This document shows positions 1 through 8,955 of a stretch of DNA of 64,000 nt, piece by piece. A program made the translations under genes and the position numbers. This DNA is from Yamagishiella unicocca (taxonomy: Eukaryota; Chlorophyta; Chlorophyceae; Chlamydomonadales; Volvocaceae). The stretch covers positions 51,317 through 115,316 of the forward strand of contig BDSL01000176.1 in assembly GCA_003116995.1 (NCBI GenBank). Direction: 5' to 3'. Numbering within the stretch: position 1 is the first letter of the stretch; every line of letters begins with the position of its first letter. Below the pieces are notes generated by a model. That model was given only the letters and a program-made list of their open reading frames with translations. It had not been told where the DNA came from and made no database searches.

Positions 1-242
1 TGACTGATCTATCAGGACGCCATTCTTTCAATCATCTTGGACTTCAGAGGTGAACCGACGTATGCAACTGGATGTACATCCTGATCGAAGCTTTACAAGT
101 GAACGACCTCGACCGCTGCATGATCCGTACCTCAAAGGCAGCATCATCGGCAGAGCACGATCCTCGCGCGTGTTTGTGGCAATTTCTACGACTGTACCGA
201 TGTGGGGTGCTGTCTAACATGTGAGACTAGTTCGGCTATCAG
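1..242 (+). other. possible intron or upstream flank of the D5 gene
   Basis: No frame continues the D5 protein leftwards: the D5 frame meets TGA at 51-53. The stretch ends with a branch-point-like CTAAC and the acceptor CTATCAG. Possible donors (for example GTGAAC at about 51 or 98) cannot be ranked without the upstream exon. Confidence 0.35.
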
Positions 243-1019
243 CCTTTGTCACAAGCATATGTCATCGCGCCAGAAATCAGTCTGACCTTAAGCTGGAGCA
301 GCCGATTTCAGAGCATGTATCTGGAGAGGTATGTCGATCAGCGTAAAGCATCAGACGGCACCCGTCGGAGCGTTCCAGGCATCATGGCGGGCAATGAGGT
401 GCCTGGCTGGGCGGACAATGCAGGAAGCATAACGCGGCGCATCGTTCTGTTTGATTTTACGCGAAAGGTTATCAACGGTGACATGGATCTGGGGATGAAG
501 CTGGAGACGGAGATGGCCCAGCTCCTCAAGAAGTGCAACAAAGCGTACCACTGGGCTGCAAGAAAGTATTCAAAAGAGAACATCTGGTTGAAGCTACCCG
601 ACTACTTCCAGAAGACTCGCAATGAGCTCACTGAGACCACCAACGTCCTTGAGGGGTTCATGACAACACTGCGATACGGCCCGGACCTGTTCATGCCATG
701 GTCACAGTTCACAACGGCTTTCATGGATCATGCCAAGTCGATTAATCACAGGCTCACTTCCAAATTAACGGTTGGATACTTCAAGTCAATCTTCATGGAG
801 CGCGACCTCCAGAAAACCAGCGGCACGAAGTCACGGATGTACCGGGGAAGGATATTGCACACCGCATGGGTCCTTGGAGTGGACTTTCCTGAGAGTCAAG
901 AGCAGAGTGATGATGATCCTAATGATCCGGATGACCAGGAGGACATTATCTCACGACATCAGCGGAACAGAAGAGGGATGGATGGTCCATCGCATGATGC
1001 CTATGTAGTTATCTCGTAG
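243..1019 (+). CDS. D5-type primase-helicase, C-terminal part (5' end missing)
   Basis: The translation carries the second half of an NCLDV SF3/D5 helicase: a Walker-B-like strand ending APEIS, the signature VPGIMAGNEVPGW followed by DNAGSITRRIVLFDF, then the virus-specific C-terminal region (MPWSQF, YRGRILHTAWVLGVDF). D5 proteins unwind DNA and prime at the replication fork. There is no P-loop and no plausible ATG before the conserved part. The reading frame opens right after CTATCAG (236-242), and CTAAC at 214-218 lies about 25 bases before that AG, so the frame probably begins at a 3' splice site and the upstream exon lies outside or at the edge of the window. The tail is acidic (DDDPNDPDD). 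A 5'-truncated relic is the alternative. The family call is firm; the gene structure is not. Confidence 0.8.
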   Translation, partial: PLSQAYVIAPEISLTLSWSSRFQSMYLERYVDQRKASDGTRRSVPGIMAGNEVPGWADNAGSITRRIVLFDFTRKVINGDMDLGMKLETEMAQLLKKCNKAYHWAARKYSKENIWLKLPDYFQKTRNELTETTNVLEGFMTTLRYGPDLFMPWSQFTTAFMDHAKSINHRLTSKLTVGYFKSIFMERDLQKTSGTKSRMYRGRILHTAWVLGVDFPESQEQSDDDPNDPDDQEDIISRHQRNRRGMDGPSHDAYVVIS

Positions 1020-1077
1020 CATTTCCAATCGTAGTTGTATCATATGATGATGCCATATACCACAACCACAAATATGA

Positions 1078-1124
1078 TGCCATACCACAACCATACCACA
1101 ACCATACCACAACCATACCACAAT
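1078..1124. repeat. short tandem repeat, 11 bp unit (CCATACCACAA)
   Basis: About four imperfect copies of CCATACCACAA fill the gap between the convergent D5 and spermidine-synthase-like genes, running up to the stop codon of the latter. Confidence 0.8.
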
Positions 1125-2299
1125 TACGATGATGCTGAACGTGACCGTTCAAGCACCCTATCAGTGACGACAATTGTGCCATTCTGTGTTGTTGTGTTTG
1201 TGTGCGCTTCATCCATTTGGGCTGACAAGCGCTCATGCCGCATTATTTCTTTAGGGAAGTCGTATTGTTGATGAAGGTCTTTGCTTGCGACACTGTTGCT
1301 GACACTCTTGTTTGGGAACGCGGGCTCCGAATCCAGTGGGTTCTGTCGGTAGGTCTCAATCCAAGGGACGTACTTATAGTGCTTGTCCGGTGTGTATACC
1401 TGTGTGGCGATGCCGTGGCCATACCAGACATCTGTTGAGATCGTGGTTTCCCTAAAGTTTGTGACGCCTGCTAGTGTAAATGAACAACGCTTTACATGCA
1501 TCTTGCTATCATAACCATATGTCAACGTATTAGCAAAGATCTTGCGCAGAAACGGCGTGCACAGATCACCATTCTTGACAAGAACTGTAGACATGTTCAT
1601 AAGTCCCAATAACGAGTCGTAGAATGAAAGGTTATCGATCTCTGAATTGTGCGGTGTGGTCTCTGTGGTGTCGACAATGACATAGTCAAATAGGGGCTTG
1701 GAGTCGGGTGCAATATCACCATCAAGGAGCTTCTTTAGGGAGTCGACTATCTTGCCATACATCCAGACCACACGATTGTCACCTCTGTGGGCGTTTACTC
1801 CAAAGTGCTTTTCGCACACACGCGTGATCATCTCGTCTAGTTCTAGAACATAGACCTTTTCGACACCTCGATATTTGAGGATCTCGCGGAGGGCCATGCA
1901 GTCCCCTCCACCAATGATGACGACACGTTTGGGTGTGGCACCCGGGAGATACTGCACTCCGAAGTGAACGAGCAACTCATGATACTCGGCATCCTCGGCG
2001 GAGCAAAACTGGACTTCGTTATTAAGGAGGAGACATTTCCCAAGGTCGTCGCGCTGCGTGTCGATGACCTCTATCGTGTGATAGAGTGACTTCGTATTCT
2101 CGAGGCTTGCCATCTTGGCCCATGGGTAAGAGACCTCCGAGAAAAACGTTTCAGTTGAAAAAATACAATTACTGCTCCCAAGGTCGCTCGGACTTGATGC
2201 GCTCCTATACATCATTATAGAACGGATGAGAGCAAACATAAGGCCCCCCACAATGACGAGGGTGCCTATAATTGCCCATGCTGTCCTTGGATTAGTCAT
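1124..2299 (-). CDS. membrane-anchored spermidine/spermine synthase-like protein
   Basis: 391 residues. One hydrophobic segment near residues 8-28 (WAIIGTLVIVGGLMFALI) would anchor it, with the enzyme domain from about residue 70. The domain has the aminopropyltransferase layout: YHTIEVID at the start, KCLLLNNEVQ, then VVIIGGGDCMALREIL, where most family members have GGGDG, and the acidic strand VYVLELDE. Known family members move an aminopropyl group from decarboxylated SAM to putrescine or spermidine; related domains are also found fused to membrane regions with unknown substrates. Whether this one is active is open because of the GGGDC change. The C-terminal 60 residues are low complexity. 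The start is the ATG at 2299, with TATTATA about 30 bases upstream. Confidence 0.75.
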   Translation of the reverse strand: MTNPRTAWAIIGTLVIVGGLMFALIRSIMMYRSASSPSDLGSSNCIFSTETFFSEVSYPWAKMASLENTKSLYHTIEVIDTQRDDLGKCLLLNNEVQFCSAEDAEYHELLVHFGVQYLPGATPKRVVIIGGGDCMALREILKYRGVEKVYVLELDEMITRVCEKHFGVNAHRGDNRVVWMYGKIVDSLKKLLDGDIAPDSKPLFDYVIVDTTETTPHNSEIDNLSFYDSLLGLMNMSTVLVKNGDLCTPFLRKIFANTLTYGYDSKMHVKRCSFTLAGVTNFRETTISTDVWYGHGIATQVYTPDKHYKYVPWIETYRQNPLDSEPAFPNKSVSNSVASKDLHQQYDFPKEIMRHERLSAQMDEAHTNTTTQNGTIVVTDRVLERSRSASS

Positions 2300-2354
2300 A
2301 TTTCGCTAGTTCGCTAGTACACACACTCCTATAATATCTATGTGAAATCATTCC

Positions 2355-2460
2355 ATTGGATTGTGTGGATTGTGTGGATTGTGAAGATTGTGTGGATTGT
2401 GAGTTTATTGATTGGTTGTTGGTGACATTATTGGTGACATTATTGGTGACATTATTGGTC
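2355..2460. repeat. two short tandem repeats (9 bp GATTGTGTG; 12 bp TTGGTGACATTA)
   Basis: Imperfect GATTGTGTG units (2355-2400) are followed by three copies of a TTGGTGACATTA-like unit (2417-2458). They fill the gap between the start of the spermidine-synthase-like gene and the 3' end of the channel gene. Confidence 0.75.
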
Positions 2461-2489
2461 CCACTATTGATCCTCGATATCTTTCATCG

Positions 2490-5146
2490 TCAGGCTGGTG
2501 TAAGAGCGTCGGCGCCTGGAGGTCCGTGTTCCGACCGCTGTTGCTCTTGGATCATAGATAGCTTCTCTTGCGCACGGGCTTGCCGCAGCAGATCCAGTTT
2601 GCGTAGGCCCCTGAGCAACTCGGGGTAATGCTCGCACAGGTCCTTGATGTCTTCCTCGGGTATGCGCAGCATGTCGCACGGCGTCTTGCAGAACACGCTC
2701 TCACGACGCTTCATGTGCCCGCTCTCCTTGTCGAACAGCTCCCGCAGCACCGATCCCTCGCCGAAGATGGTACCCTCTTGTACGTAGTACAGAAGAACGC
2801 CCTTGTCGGCAGCCAGCACGTGCAGATCGCCCTGAAGCAGAATGTACACATCAGCGCCGCTCTCCCCCCGCATGTACGCGAAGGTGCCGGCTGAGAAGTG
2901 TGCGGGTTGCAGTCGCACGCAGAGGTCTGTCAGGAAGATGTTGTCGTCATACAAGGTTTGTAACAACGGTACGTTGGCGATTGTGGGCAGGTAGAGATGG
3001 CGGAGGATTTTGGAGCGCAGCTCGAAGGGGAGGCGAGCCAGCACCACCTGTCGGTCGTACGACCGAACCTTCTGCTTGTTGTTGTATTCAAGGACCCTGA
3101 GGTGGCGGCAGAGAGGCAGTGCAGTTGATAAGCGGACACATGTTCATTCGTCAGCGTTTATTACCGTACAACTGAGGAAGACTTGTGGAAGAATATGCAC
3201 ACACACGCCCGACGCACTTGCGGGCCAGCGGACGGGGCAGCTCCACGTCCTTCATAAACAACGACATCTCGTGAAGCTGCTCTCCTCGGGCCACATTGTC
3301 AGCGTCAAGGCGACTGACGATGGAGGCCATCCGGCCGAAACAAAACGACAGGAAGAAGCCACCGATGACCATGGTAACCATGCACCAGACCTGCGAGGAC
3401 ACCGTATATAGTACGTATAAGTATAGTAAGCAGCGCTGTGCCCGTATTAACTAAACCTTAAGTTTGTTTTACAAAGTGATTTAAGGGTGTATTATTACGG
3501 GCACAACGCTGACGGTAAGTATGGTAAGGTACAGTGATAAACAGGGGTAAACAGAGGTAACTGTAAGCATACCTTCTCTGCAATGGTGTTCCCGACGATG
3601 TCACCGTATCCCACAGTGGTCATGGTGGTATAGGCCCAGTACATGGATGTGATGTACCTGGGGGACGTGAAGAGATCGGGTGTCCGAAAACACAGGATTC
3701 AGTCGTTTTTCAGTGCCCGCGCTCGCCCAATCTGCACCCCCACCCACCTGTAGACGAAGGTGAAGTCGCTCTTGCATCGAAGAGCCACGCCTTCGCACTT
3801 GGGGCAGGACACGATGGTGAAAAAGTGGTAATCAGCGCATGTGTACCACAGCCCGCTGATGGGGTCCTGTGCCGTGGTGATGTCGGACGGATCCCATGGA
3901 AGGTCCCGCTGCGGCAAGGGGGTGGGCATGAGCACCTGGTAGTAGCCACCCATCTTGTCGATCAGCCATGTGCTCATCTCCCCATCACGAATCATTTGGG
4001 CCTCGACTGCAATACCGCGCAAATGCGGTTGTGGGGTAAATTTGTTATTGCGACATGTAAAGCCTCATGCGAGCACCCCACCTGGCGTCCACCACTGTGG
4101 TCCAGAAAACAGATAGAAAAAGCAGCCAGACATGTGGCCCAGGAACACCAGGACGATCAGCAGCTCCAGCATGGATAGCACCCATTGCGCCGAGTAAAAC
4201 TCATCCTGCCGATGACATACATGGACTGAATCGTGGAGTTTCGTACATACTCGCGCAGATAAAACATATTACAAAGGCACACTCCTCTCGCGCTGGCCGT
4301 ATTACCACAACGCACCTGCAGGCGGCCGAGCACCGTGTTAATGGACAGAACATTGAAGTTTTTGAAGATCCACAGGATACGAAAGACCCTCATTAGGCGC
4401 AGCATGATAACCAGGCTGGGGGCGGAGTCGTTGGTCACCACCAATTCGCAGTTGTCCAACACGCTGCACGTCCACGTGCCCTGCAGCGGCAGATGAGATC
4501 TCTAAAGAAGCAATGCGACAGGGTCGCTAAAAACTGCGCCAACATTATCGTCGCCTGCACACCTCGATGCCGCGCACTACGTAGTCTGACGGGAAGGTCG
4601 CGAGCAGGTCAATGAAAAACCACGTCTTCAGGTAGCGCACCGCGATCTTGCGATGGTTGGCTATCAGCTCGCCAGTGACAGGGTGCTGTGGTGGCGACGT
4701 GTGGGTACGAGGAGGAGGGGGGGGGTGAGGCGCCTCCGTTCCCCATCGTGTTCGCCCTCTTCCCTCCCCTATCCACGTAGCATCTTTGCAAGGCGATACA
4801 CCCCCCCCCCTTCCCTTCTTAATACCTCGTAGGCGGTAAAGAAATTTAGCACCAGGTCGATGTAGAAGAAAATGTCGATGAGTCCCTCAAACCAGAACCA
4901 GAAGCCAGTGGCGGGTTTGTTGAAGCCCTGGAATGGCACCGTATGTGTGCGACTTTTCAATTACGTATTACCATTACGTTGTCGTGAATGATTTGTTTGT
5001 TGTTTGTTGTGAATGATCGTCGTGAATGACCGCATTATTGACCAACTCACCACGCGCACCGGTGTCACCCATATGATGTACAGCACCACAAAGAGCTGCA
5101 CGTTGATCCACCTGCGGTCGCGGGGCAATCCACTCTTTTGAGCCAT
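2490..5146 (-). CDS. voltage-gated K+ channel with cyclic-nucleotide-binding domain, 9 exons
   Basis: Nine exons: 5146-5051, 4927-4826, 4685-4563, 4480-4316, 4205-4082, 4006-3748, 3657-3573, 3390-3218, 3096-2490. All eight introns are GT-AG, phases agree throughout, and the total is 577 codons. Order of parts: S1 (about 14-30), S2 (40-62), S3 (85-100), S4 (130-150, arginines at three-residue steps), S5 with GHMSGCFFY, pore with TTVGYGD (303-309), S6 and C-linker (319-420), cyclic-nucleotide-binding domain with IFGEGSVLRE (about 430-530). This is the layout of EAG/HCN/plant Shaker-type channels; TTVGYGD indicates K+ selectivity. Odd points: a very short N-terminus (an upstream exon is possible), an unusually long S5-pore turret of about 85 residues with a CPKC pair, and a MITE inside intron 7. 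Known viral K+ channels such as Kcv are far smaller and lack S1-S4. Confidence 0.88.
3431..3511. mobile_element. hAT-like MITE copy 1 (inside channel intron 7)
   Basis: 81 bp with inverted ends CAGCGCTGTGCCCGTA / TACGGGCACAACGCTG. The flanking 8-mers ATAGTAAG (3423-3430) and ACGGTAAG (3512-3519) agree at 6 of 8 positions, a weathered target duplication. It lies within an intron, so the coding sequence is spared. Confidence 0.85.
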
Positions 5147-5336
5147 TTGTTTTAGCCATTTGAGTCATTTGTGTAATGTCATTCGAGTCGTGTCATTTGA
5201 GTCGTGTCATTTGAGTCGTGTCGGGAAAGATTGCAAAGATTGTAAAGTTTGTAAAGATTGTAAACAAATTCGTTGGACCTACACAGCATTGGACGACCTA
5301 CATTGCACGACGACCTACATTTTCCTAAACTTTGAG
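5147..5336. repeat. low-complexity intergenic repeats
   Basis: Three GTCATTTGAGTCGT-like units (about 5177-5222) are followed by repeated AAAGATTGTAAAG. No gene is seen; an open frame here on the + strand is just this repeat. Confidence 0.6.
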
Positions 5337-5775
5337 TCAGGTAAGAAGAATCGAAGTTGCTTCTTCTTGTGCTGTCCGTGTAACTGCAAGCAGGAGGAGT
5401 TTTGCCGGCAAAACATGAACAATCATTGCTGGCTGCGACAACCGGCAACGACAACAGGCAACAATCGTAAACACCTGCTCATCCCGAAAAGCTCTGAGGT
5501 TAGTTCCATCCTCCAAATGTACGAGCTCCAGTTCCTCATCTAAGGCTCCATCGGCAATCCTCCTGCACTCCGATTCCGAATGTGGGTAAGCAATGCTGCC
5601 TTGTCCGAGAAAAAAACAACATATGTACTGACTTTGGCTTGTAGTTATCGCTATATTGGTAATACTCATTTACCGACAACATCGACATAGCTGGCTTAGG
5701 CTCCAATGATAGGAGCGAGCCTATATGTGCATCGTTCCTGTCAAAACCGCCTTCCACACGGACAAACACGGACAA
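5337..5775 (-). pseudogene. possible small gene, frame-interrupted
   Basis: Two adjacent minus-strand frames each look protein-like: the upstream one contains GSLLSLEPKPAMSMLSVNEY, the downstream one ESECRRIADGALDEELELVH. They meet at a run of seven T residues (about 5620), where a one-base shift would join them. The upstream frame has no ATG before the internal methionines at about 5688. It could be a broken gene, a spliced gene or chance. I recognise no family. Confidence 0.3.
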
Positions 5776-5963
5776 ACAACTATTTCAATGATGGTCTGTT
5801 TCTCTTCCACAATTCTCTTACTGTGTCATTATGATTCATTCGAACAAAAGCAAGCTATATTGTGATTTGTATACACCATAAGCTATATGTGCTACGTGAC
5901 GAGCTCCCCGTACGTAATGAACTTCGTACTTTTGTTTCATTTTTATTTTCTGTTTTCTGTTTT

Positions 5964-6410
5964 TTAATTTTCATCACAGGGATTGACCTTATCTAGATAC
6001 TTCCGGACTTCTTGCTGATGTGCTTTCTGTCGTTCAATCATGACGTCAAGTGTCGCAATGACAATAGAATCCATGCTGTATGTCGATTTTAGGTTCATCA
6101 GGCCCACCTCACAGTGCTCCATCTCACTTAGCATCTGATTTAAAGTCCACAGGCCAATTTCTGTCGAAGGGGTCTCCTTCATGAGAAATCTGTTTATTTT
6201 AACAGCATTGTTGAGAACGTTCTTTACATGCATGAGTGTAGCATCGCGCGAGTCACCATTCATCCACCTCTTGGCTGCCTGAGTCACGGGTGTGCTGTCC
6301 GTGTCTAAACACAGTTGTCCCTTTCGGATGCACAGTTTTCCATTTTTCTGGACCATTCCCATAATTTTTAGGGCAGCGATGGTTGCATCGATTATTTCTT
6401 CGGATGCCAT
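5964..6410 (-). CDS. uncharacterised 148-residue helical protein
   Basis: A clean frame from ATG at 6410 to TAA, preceded by a TATTATA element about 85-90 bases upstream (6496-6502). The sequence is mostly amphipathic helix, with a mixed charged C-terminus (MIERQKAHQQEVRKYLDKV). A short region (KNGKLCIRKGQLCLDTDS) could be a small beta element. No signal peptide or membrane segment is seen. I do not recognise the family. Codon use is like that of neighbouring viral-type genes, and an isolated 148-codon frame with an ATG in AT-rich surroundings is good evidence that it is real. Confidence 0.7.
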   Translation of the reverse strand: MASEEIIDATIAALKIMGMVQKNGKLCIRKGQLCLDTDSTPVTQAAKRWMNGDSRDATLMHVKNVLNNAVKINRFLMKETPSTEIGLWTLNQMLSEMEHCEVGLMNLKSTYSMDSIVIATLDVMIERQKAHQQEVRKYLDKVNPCDEN

Positions 6411-6645
6411 TCTATTATATGTTGTAGTAGTTTTTACAGATGTAACAGTTTTTACAGATGTAACAGTTGTACCTGTTGTATCTGTTGTATCACTATAATA
6501 TTCAACTGTTCCCTTTCCTTTAGACTGGAGTATACTAAATCATAGATTCAATAAAAAATGAAAACATGCACGACACAGCTCCTAGTTCTCCTTCCTATAC
6601 ACTGTTATATTACACAATATAGCGGCGAGCCGCCGACGCTCAGAT

Positions 6646-6873
6646 ATGTCTCCAGAAGTTTGTTCGCTGATTCTTATTCCTAATGAAATCCTAGTAAGCA
6701 TCGTTGTCTACATCAATGGCGATGCAGGTCTGATGCTATTGAACAGCGGATCAGACGTTCACGTCCAAGAAGGGATGATGTTGAGGAATGGTGACAACCA
6801 ACATATTTATCGTGATTTCTCGTTATTTACGGAATTCATAGTTGAGTTCATAGTTGAGTTCATAGTTGTTTAA
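6646..6873 (+). CDS. short F-box-like protein, possibly truncated
   Basis: 75 residues from ATG 6646. The N-terminus reads IPNEILVSIVVYINGDAGLMLL, which resembles the start of an F-box (PxEIL..I....). F-box proteins bring substrates to SCF ubiquitin ligases and are common in giant viruses. Nothing recognisable follows, and the C-terminus is a three-fold FIVE repeat made by a repeated 12-base unit (about 6835-6870). It may be the remnant of a longer protein. The F-box reading is tentative. Confidence 0.45.
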   Translation: MSPEVCSLILIPNEILVSIVVYINGDAGLMLLNSGSDVHVQEGMMLRNGDNQHIYRDFSLFTEFIVEFIVEFIVV

Positions 6874-6952
6874 AAATAATATTTGACAACAAAAATAAAA
6901 TGTTATTACATAGAAACCCAGTACTAATCTAACTACTAATCCGTGTACAAAC

Positions 6953-7057
6953 ATGCCTCGCAAAGTTCGTTCAGCTTCACCAAAGCGCAAACCATCATCT
7001 GTTAAGAAATCGTCCAAGCGAAAGTCCCCGAAAGCTGCATCACGCAAGCGTAAATGA
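6953..7057 (+). CDS. 34-residue protamine-like basic peptide
   Basis: The frame starts ATG CCT CGC AAA and ends at TGA 7055-7057. The peptide is almost only Lys, Arg, Ser, Pro and Ala (MPRKVRSASPKRKPSSVKKS at the start), with SPK/SPKA steps like those of histone H1 tails and sperm protamines. A tiny DNA-condensing virion peptide is the natural guess; small basic proteins are known in several large DNA viruses. An AT-rich stretch with AAAAATAAAATG lies just upstream at about 6885-6902. It is isolated and short, so chance cannot be excluded, but the composition is strongly non-random. Confidence 0.55.
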   Translation: MPRKVRSASPKRKPSSVKKSSKRKSPKAASRKRK

Positions 7058-7166
7058 CTACATCGGGTATTACGGATACACTAGGTGGTGCACCCGTAAG
7101 AACCCATTGTTTAGCTAAACCGTGATAATACAAATCAAACTAATAAATCTAGTAATATCAAATCTA

Positions 7167-8633
7167 TCAACTTGAGCAAGTTGAGCAAGTTAGGGCTCCC
7201 TCGAACTCCCGCATTAATCGCTTGCGACATGCACTGTATGATGGATCACTTATACACTTACGCCATGCTCTCTGAATTATACAAGCACTATGCCACTGTC
7301 GATATGCCAATTGACACCCAGTGTCGGATGTATCACCCTTAGCCATTTTCCAACCCAGAGAGTATGTTTTCCAAGGAAATGTTGGATGTCGGATCATATC
7401 ATCAAAAGAGATTCGTAAATTGACGCTCAAACCATCCCAATCCCATGGCAAATCTGGGTTGTTGACAACATCTTCAATACAAAATGACTTATTCTTACTC
7501 AAATGTTTCCAAATTTTCTGAGGATTAAATTTTCGATGGGAAAGGTCGAAATGGTGCCTCACAAAGGTGACAGTCAGGTCATAACGGGTAGATGCAATAA
7601 TCGCATCATTCCAATTCATATCAGGATGTTCTAATATGTATTGAAGAGGAGCCCTTAAGGACAAAGCATTAGGGCACCATGTCTTATGAGGATGTGATAA
7701 GAGTACAGACCATGGCACATTCTTGTTGTAACTGATACAGTACCAATCCCACAGTGCTGGATTTGTATGGGTCCTAGTTTCATCGACAAAAATATCATCA
7801 CATGTCACTAGATACGTGTTTGCATACGCGTAATCCCATTGCCTACATGGATTAGCGATGATATATTTCCATGTGACCTTACATGTGACATACCTCCATA
7901 ACTCACTGTCTTCATCAAGGTTCTTCTCAATAAACTCCATCGTGACTGTTTTGTTGTTTATGATGAGATGATACAAGTCAACTTCCGAGATATTTGTAGT
8001 ATCAATCATAGAAACATCAAGTTCAGCGTTCATGCATAGATTTCTGAAGAAACGAGGTCTCTGTACGTTTTTGTCTATGAAATCCTTTGTAAGATCCAAT
8101 CTGTGTAAAGCAATCGAGGGCCAATCCCATGGTACAATGTCTGAGCTGTCTGATATATCACGCAATGTGATTCCTGGATTAATTGACAGAGATGCATAGT
8201 CCCAATGCTCTTCCCATTGGTCTTTTACATGGCGCCAGGTAAGATTGTGATTTTTGCTAAGGTATTCATAATAATTATGAAATATTTCGTCATTTCTGCG
8301 ACGTGAATTGATGATTGTTATCAATTCCTCAATGCTAAAATTAGAATTTGTGCAAATCTCACAATAATCCCACGGCATGTCCATATACAGCTTGACAACC
8401 TGTGGTGTTACCATTGGATGAATTGAAAGCGCGTCCCAACACCAGTTAAGCTCAGGATTATCAATGACTATGTCGATGGTCAAGTCTGGCGATGTGCATA
8501 GACTGTACCAATCAAGGGTATATGTGTGTGAGCGAGAATCAGAATGAACTAAACCAGTATCAATCAGGGCCCTGAATCTATTTCGAAGCGAGTGATGACA
8601 TGCGTGTGTGTATAGGGAAATACCGACAGGCAT
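7167..8633 (-). CDS. W-x-W repeat protein (488 residues)
   Basis: Start at ATG 8633. The protein is a chain of about 12 degenerate repeats of the type NPxLxWxWDxLSxNPxIT, for example NPELNWCWDALSIHPMVT, NPALWDWYCISYN and NPDLPWDWDGLSVN. Such W-x-W repeats recur in uncharacterised giant-virus proteins; function is unknown and I expect a solenoid fold. The C-terminal 50 residues differ: an IQ-like helix (ACIIQRAWRKC) and YSACRKRLMREFEGAL. The same terminal motif ends the decayed repeat gene at 60303-61557, so the two are paralogues. Codon use is AT-richer here than in the other copy. Confidence 0.75.
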   Translation of the reverse strand: MPVGISLYTHACHHSLRNRFRALIDTGLVHSDSRSHTYTLDWYSLCTSPDLTIDIVIDNPELNWCWDALSIHPMVTPQVVKLYMDMPWDYCEICTNSNFSIEELITIINSRRRNDEIFHNYYEYLSKNHNLTWRHVKDQWEEHWDYASLSINPGITLRDISDSSDIVPWDWPSIALHRLDLTKDFIDKNVQRPRFFRNLCMNAELDVSMIDTTNISEVDLYHLIINNKTVTMEFIEKNLDEDSELWRYVTCKVTWKYIIANPCRQWDYAYANTYLVTCDDIFVDETRTHTNPALWDWYCISYNKNVPWSVLLSHPHKTWCPNALSLRAPLQYILEHPDMNWNDAIIASTRYDLTVTFVRHHFDLSHRKFNPQKIWKHLSKNKSFCIEDVVNNPDLPWDWDGLSVNLRISFDDMIRHPTFPWKTYSLGWKMAKGDTSDTGCQLAYRQWHSACIIQRAWRKCISDPSYSACRKRLMREFEGALTCSTCSS

Positions 8634-8955
8634 GGAATGGGGCTACGCCGTGGTGACATTAAATTGTGTTACAGAGTTGTTACATACTTAAGTAGACTAC
8701 TTAAGATTATTTGGCAAGAGATACATCCGTGTACGAGGCGCCCATGTCCAGCCTAGTGAATAACTCATCATGGAGATGCCCTCGAGGCAGCCCGTAAGGA
8801 GAATGTCATTGGAACAGAGGCCTCTTGTGACCAGACAGATACACTCCACCGGGAATGTGTCTGAGATCTGCGGAGAAAACGGAGGAAGTTGAGGGGACTC
8901 TGACGAAGTGGATGACTCGGATTGTGTCTGAGATCTGTGTGTACAGAAATTTACC
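8634..8955. other. intergenic stretch with an unsupported open frame
   Basis: A minus-strand frame covers 8697-8969 but has no ATG until near its end, is Ser-rich, and overlaps the next gene's stop. TGTCTGAGATCTG occurs twice (about 8857 and 8925). No gene is called. Confidence 0.4.

Noticed and set aside
246..1019. Complete gene starting at TTG 246
   Set aside because: The frame begins in the middle of a helicase domain; an acceptor-like site just upstream explains the open frame better than a TTG start.
3431..3511. MITE as a mariner/Submariner element
   Set aside because: Target duplications are 8 bp and not TA; the ends are hAT-like.
5160..5543. 127-codon frame on the + strand
   Set aside because: It starts inside a simple repeat and has a Cys/Lys-rich, non-folded composition; the opposite strand looks more protein-like.
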